This document shows, one piece after another, positions 62,501 through 64,000 of a stretch of DNA of 64,000 nucleotides. Source of the stretch: Clostridia bacterium (GTDB taxonomy: Bacteria; Bacillota; Clostridia; Oscillospirales; RGIG577); assembly GCA_017405765.1 (NCBI GenBank), contig JAFQZS010000013.1, positions 1-64,000 of the forward strand, in the 5' to 3' direction. The translations under genes and the position numbers were made by a program. The notes beneath the pieces are model-generated. The model ran no database searches and was not told the origin of the DNA. It saw only the letters and a program-made list of their open reading frames with translations. Every line of letters starts with the position of its first letter. Positions within the stretch are counted from its first letter, which is position 1.

Positions 62501-63759
62501 GCGGCGGTGAGCTTTGCGTGGAACCGAAGCGTTAAAGAGGCGTCAACGACTATCGACGGCATAACGCTTATGCTCACGCCCGCAACTGGGGCGAAAACGA
62601 CGGCCTCGGGCAGAAGATCGAAGGTCTGCCTGCCGGTCGCGCCCGACATATATGCGTCGAATTCCGCGTCAAAGGTGATCTTTGCCTCAACGTACTGCTC
62701 CTTAAAGCTGAGATACAGTTTTATGTATGCCGTAAGCGTAACGGAGCCCTTCATACTCAGCGTGATATTGGGCGCGTTGTCGTCGAAAACGTCCTTATCG
62801 CGCTTAAATTCCTTTTTAAGCTGTATATCCTTCGTTATCTTGCCCGTCACATTGGCGTCAAGTTCCGAGCCCGAAAGCGAGGCGGTATCCGCCGTGGGGT
62901 CGTAGCCGCCCTCTATCTTTACAACGTCAAAAACGTCCTCAAGCGCGATGGAGTCATCCTCCGTCACCGTTACGGTACCGCCCGATTTTTCTATTGAGGC
63001 AAGCTTGATAAGAAGCACGCTGCCGTCCGCGCCCTTTAGAGAAAGGATATCGCCCGCCTCCATACCCAAAAGCTCGTCCGAGGCGTTTTCTATGCGGTAT
63101 GCGCCGCCGCCGAGATCGGTTGTCACGTTATGCTGTCCGTCGGCCTCGACTGTGATGACGCCGGGATTGAACACGACGAAGTTCGTCGTTTTGTCGCCGT
63201 CAAGGTTCAAAACAAGGTCTTCATCGTAATCCGAGACCGTTGAGGCTTCAAGCGCCTGTAATGACTCAGTATAAAGATTATTCGTAAAGTCTTCGCACAG
63301 GGGCTTTCCGCTTTCGGCGTCAAGCATATACGCCTTCGCGGTAAAATAGTCGGGAGCGTCTTTTATGGGAATACTCACGGCCGTTTCTTCATCACTTGCC
63401 AAAACGTTTTTAGCCGCGCTTGTTACCATGCGCCCCTCGTCGTCGTAAAGGGCAACGATAATGCGGGCGTCCGCGTCCGACTGATAAGTTACCTGCGCCT
63501 CGGAGCCGCTCACCTCAAGATGTGCGATGCGGCAGTCGCCGCCTTCCGACGACGTCTCTTCCAAAAGCGCGTCTTGTATGGCGTCCGAAATAAGGGCGCT
63601 TACGCCGTCCGAGCCGGACACCTCGGCAGAAAGCGTACCAGCGCCTGCGTCTGCGCTGCCCGGGGCTTTGGGATCTTGGGCAAACGCCATCGGAGCCAGC
63701 GCCAATATAAGCGCCGCCGCCAAAATGAAAGCGACCGTTCTTTTAAAGCCGTTCTTCAT
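59599..63759 (-). CDS. Secreted BspA-type leucine-rich-repeat protein (1386 aa)
   Basis: Signal peptide 1-27 (ending MAFAQ) from ATG 63759, which has AAGGGTGG nine bases ahead; a longer frame to 63846 is AT-rich without a site. About 30-300 are beta-rich with acidic stretches; 330-540 is a Phe/Val-rich part resembling the middle of the giant SLH protein at 276; about 554-864 hold four Ig/carboxypeptidase-regulatory-like domains (TTDKNGTASVYLPDGTYDFS and three more of the same type). The last 490 residues are BspA LRR_5 repeats (IGDYAFSHC, IGAYAFENC, ISEQAFYNS, IDASAFRYC, IGERAFRYM). There is no SLH or sortase signal. Likely extracellular adhesion or carbohydrate capture; function inferred from fold only. 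Confidence 0.9.
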   Translation of the reverse strand: MKNGFKRTVAFILAAALILALAPMAFAQDPKAPGSADAGAGTLSAEVSGSDGVSALISDAIQDALLEETSSEGGDCRIAHLEVSGSEAQVTYQSDADARIIVALYDDEGRMVTSAAKNVLASDEETAVSIPIKDAPDYFTAKAYMLDAESGKPLCEDFTNNLYTESLQALEASTVSDYDEDLVLNLDGDKTTNFVVFNPGVITVEADGQHNVTTDLGGGAYRIENASDELLGMEAGDILSLKGADGSVLLIKLASIEKSGGTVTVTEDDSIALEDVFDVVKIEGGYDPTADTASLSGSELDANVTGKITKDIQLKKEFKRDKDVFDDNAPNITLSMKGSVTLTAYIKLYLSFKEQYVEAKITFDAEFDAYMSGATGRQTFDLLPEAVVFAPVAGVSISVMPSIVVDASLTLRFHAKLTAALGFAYTGDGFENRSEKPKVSDCDISLEGKLFLGFSLEPSVAVFSKKIGEVKLTATLGFTFTGEMKKDYVDHTHACDKCISGNVEFDVELSASAKFLGELDVSAKVLDIKHPLLDFYYSFTYEDWGFKKCPHMNYPITVRVWDVDENKNHTLRTGAKVEYFGLSTIDKTFSGTLTTDKNGTASVYLPDGTYDFSAENPDNGAFAAETVIVNAKGDENYEQTVELYLEEEVYIASVTVENEEGEKVSGAVIYGTGRDKDPVTNEYGVARIPLRVGTYHLSVSKDGSTPVALDEFKITGYDVVLPRVVIKEPRFKINVRILDEDWNAVSGTSVTVEETGETLKTDMSGRCTFTEKSGEYTLSAQNDDGSFTGTAAVNLNGRDKSAVIYMTKETVTVTVNAVSEENEPVANMPVMVNGLDSGVKTNELGKATFELDKGEYTFDISTSQWFGSEETEIKKNAEIKLTLKKSWMEWSFDSDTGKLSVWGEGAMPDYLLSAYGMPWAGYILSQRTGKWLTIIKSIEVSGLTHIGDYAFSHCLAASSVTLSDSVVSIGAYAFENCGTSYYTDNFDMTLPDSVVSIENRAFTLCGLKSVYIPASVRFIGGGAFQATAMTDFEVDPDNTAFAAVDGVLFTKDMTTLVEYPQGKSDTSYTVPSTVTEISEQAFYNSLNLTDISLPDSLKTIDASAFRYCRGLTHINIPNNVESIGDSAFQDCSSLTVIDLGSGVKRMGINVFYSCVLLSKVTIGRSFEGFDMPYYYERGLFTNCYALKEFEVDPENSHFYTDGKALFERSGDDIILIRYACADPAESYTVLDGVTEIFPYAFDSSHNLKKVVIADSVKKIGERAFRYMNNLDTLVIGESFKQAGSLPFCVDNLKTVVVRCSSTTNNGSSTFFNNQKSFSNIVYMGDAPAMYDMFKLKLSTNSSVPTKFYYPDTWDESLVPSEDKQSIYETWIPYDVSSYDPSNGLPE

Positions 63760-63846
63760 GGATATACCACCCTTGTGTAAAGATTTGTATGAAAGCGATA
63801 TTGTTTTATTTTTTATAATTATACGTTCAATGAGATAAAGTGTCAA

Positions 63847-64000
63847 TTTTATAAATGCGCAACGAATTGAAGTTTAAAATAATAAAAATAAGTGATACAA
63901 TATATCCATATTAAAATTAACGGACTGCGGCGGGCGCGTCCGCGGGATATTCACTCTTTTTCGGAAGTGTTATAAATGTTTAAAAAACAGACGGTAAGCA
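63847..64000 (+). other. Right-edge intergenic region with a possible gene start
   Basis: AT-rich region upstream of the LRR gene. An ATG at 63976 opens a frame MFKKQTVS that runs off the window, preceded by CGGAAG-like bases but no good ribosome site. A GC-rich inverted repeat (GGCGGGCGCGTCCGC) lies at about 63927-63945. Too short to call a gene. Confidence 0.25.

Noticed and set aside
276-63846. CRISPR array, tRNA or rRNA genes
   Set aside because: No regularly spaced direct repeats, no cloverleaf-like sequence with CCA end and no rRNA-like stretches were found by eye.

Overview
The window looks like chromosome of an anaerobic, low-to-mid-GC Firmicute of the class Clostridia, probably an uncultured gut-type lineage. 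The evidence is PolC rather than only DnaE, the Clostridia-type order pyrH-frr-uppS-cdsA-dxr-rseP-ispG-polC, an NfnAB pair (electron bifurcation in anaerobes), rubredoxins, SLH-anchored surface proteins, strong purine-rich ribosome binding sites and heavy use of ATA for Ile in the housekeeping genes. This placement is inference; there is no rRNA in the window.

Layout. 0.3-8.7 kb: a giant secreted SLH protein. 8.9-9.75 kb (minus): a flavodoxin and a DUF1294 protein behind a Fur-box-like palindrome. 9.9-20.4 kb: core operon for UMP kinase, ribosome recycling, undecaprenyl-PP, CDP-diacylglycerol and two MEP-pathway isoprenoid enzymes, RseP protease and PolC. 20.5-25.6 kb: TrmB, an ABC/FtsX-type exporter with a long periplasmic-type coiled coil, and a lipoprotein. 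25.6-28.0 kb: a TPP riboswitch followed by an M20 hydrolase and a ThiY-like lipoprotein, the signature of formylaminopyrimidine (degraded thiamine) salvage. 28.1-31.7 kb: a tiny unlisted gene, nfnAB and a patatin phospholipase.

31.7-40.2 kb: an SLH-esterase-flavodoxin fusion, a decayed aldo/keto reductase beside a TetR regulator, four tandem paralogous short-chain dehydrogenases (minus), and a divergent radical SAM/SPASM protein. 40.3-47.2 kb has a different look (more ATC/CTG codons, gene debris including a TnpV remnant): a secreted protein, then a five-gene minus-strand iron/oxidative-stress operon (ferritin-like, small winged helix, OhrR-like, MBL-rubredoxin fusion, rubredoxin) with a TetR regulator and a perfect palindrome at its promoter, then a PNPOx-like and an HD protein. 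I read this block as probably acquired.

47.2-55.2 kb: MarR/YczE-type membrane pair with a clear operator, metallophosphoesterase, acyltransferase, GNAT, two rhodaneses, EamA and MATE transporters, DUF1848. 55.3-63.8 kb: an SLH protein with four copies of a repeat I cannot name, a histidine phosphatase, and a secreted BspA-type leucine-rich-repeat protein. No rRNA, tRNA, CRISPR array or intact transposon was seen.

Most interesting points: rseP seems to start at an ATA codon; four tandem SDRs sit opposite a radical SAM gene; the ferritin/OhrR/MBL-rubredoxin operon has unusual cofactor ligands and a neat palindromic operator; a surface-anchored esterase is fused to a flavodoxin; the TPP-controlled salvage pair lacks its own permease and ATPase; and a 53-residue gene overlaps a bidirectional terminator.
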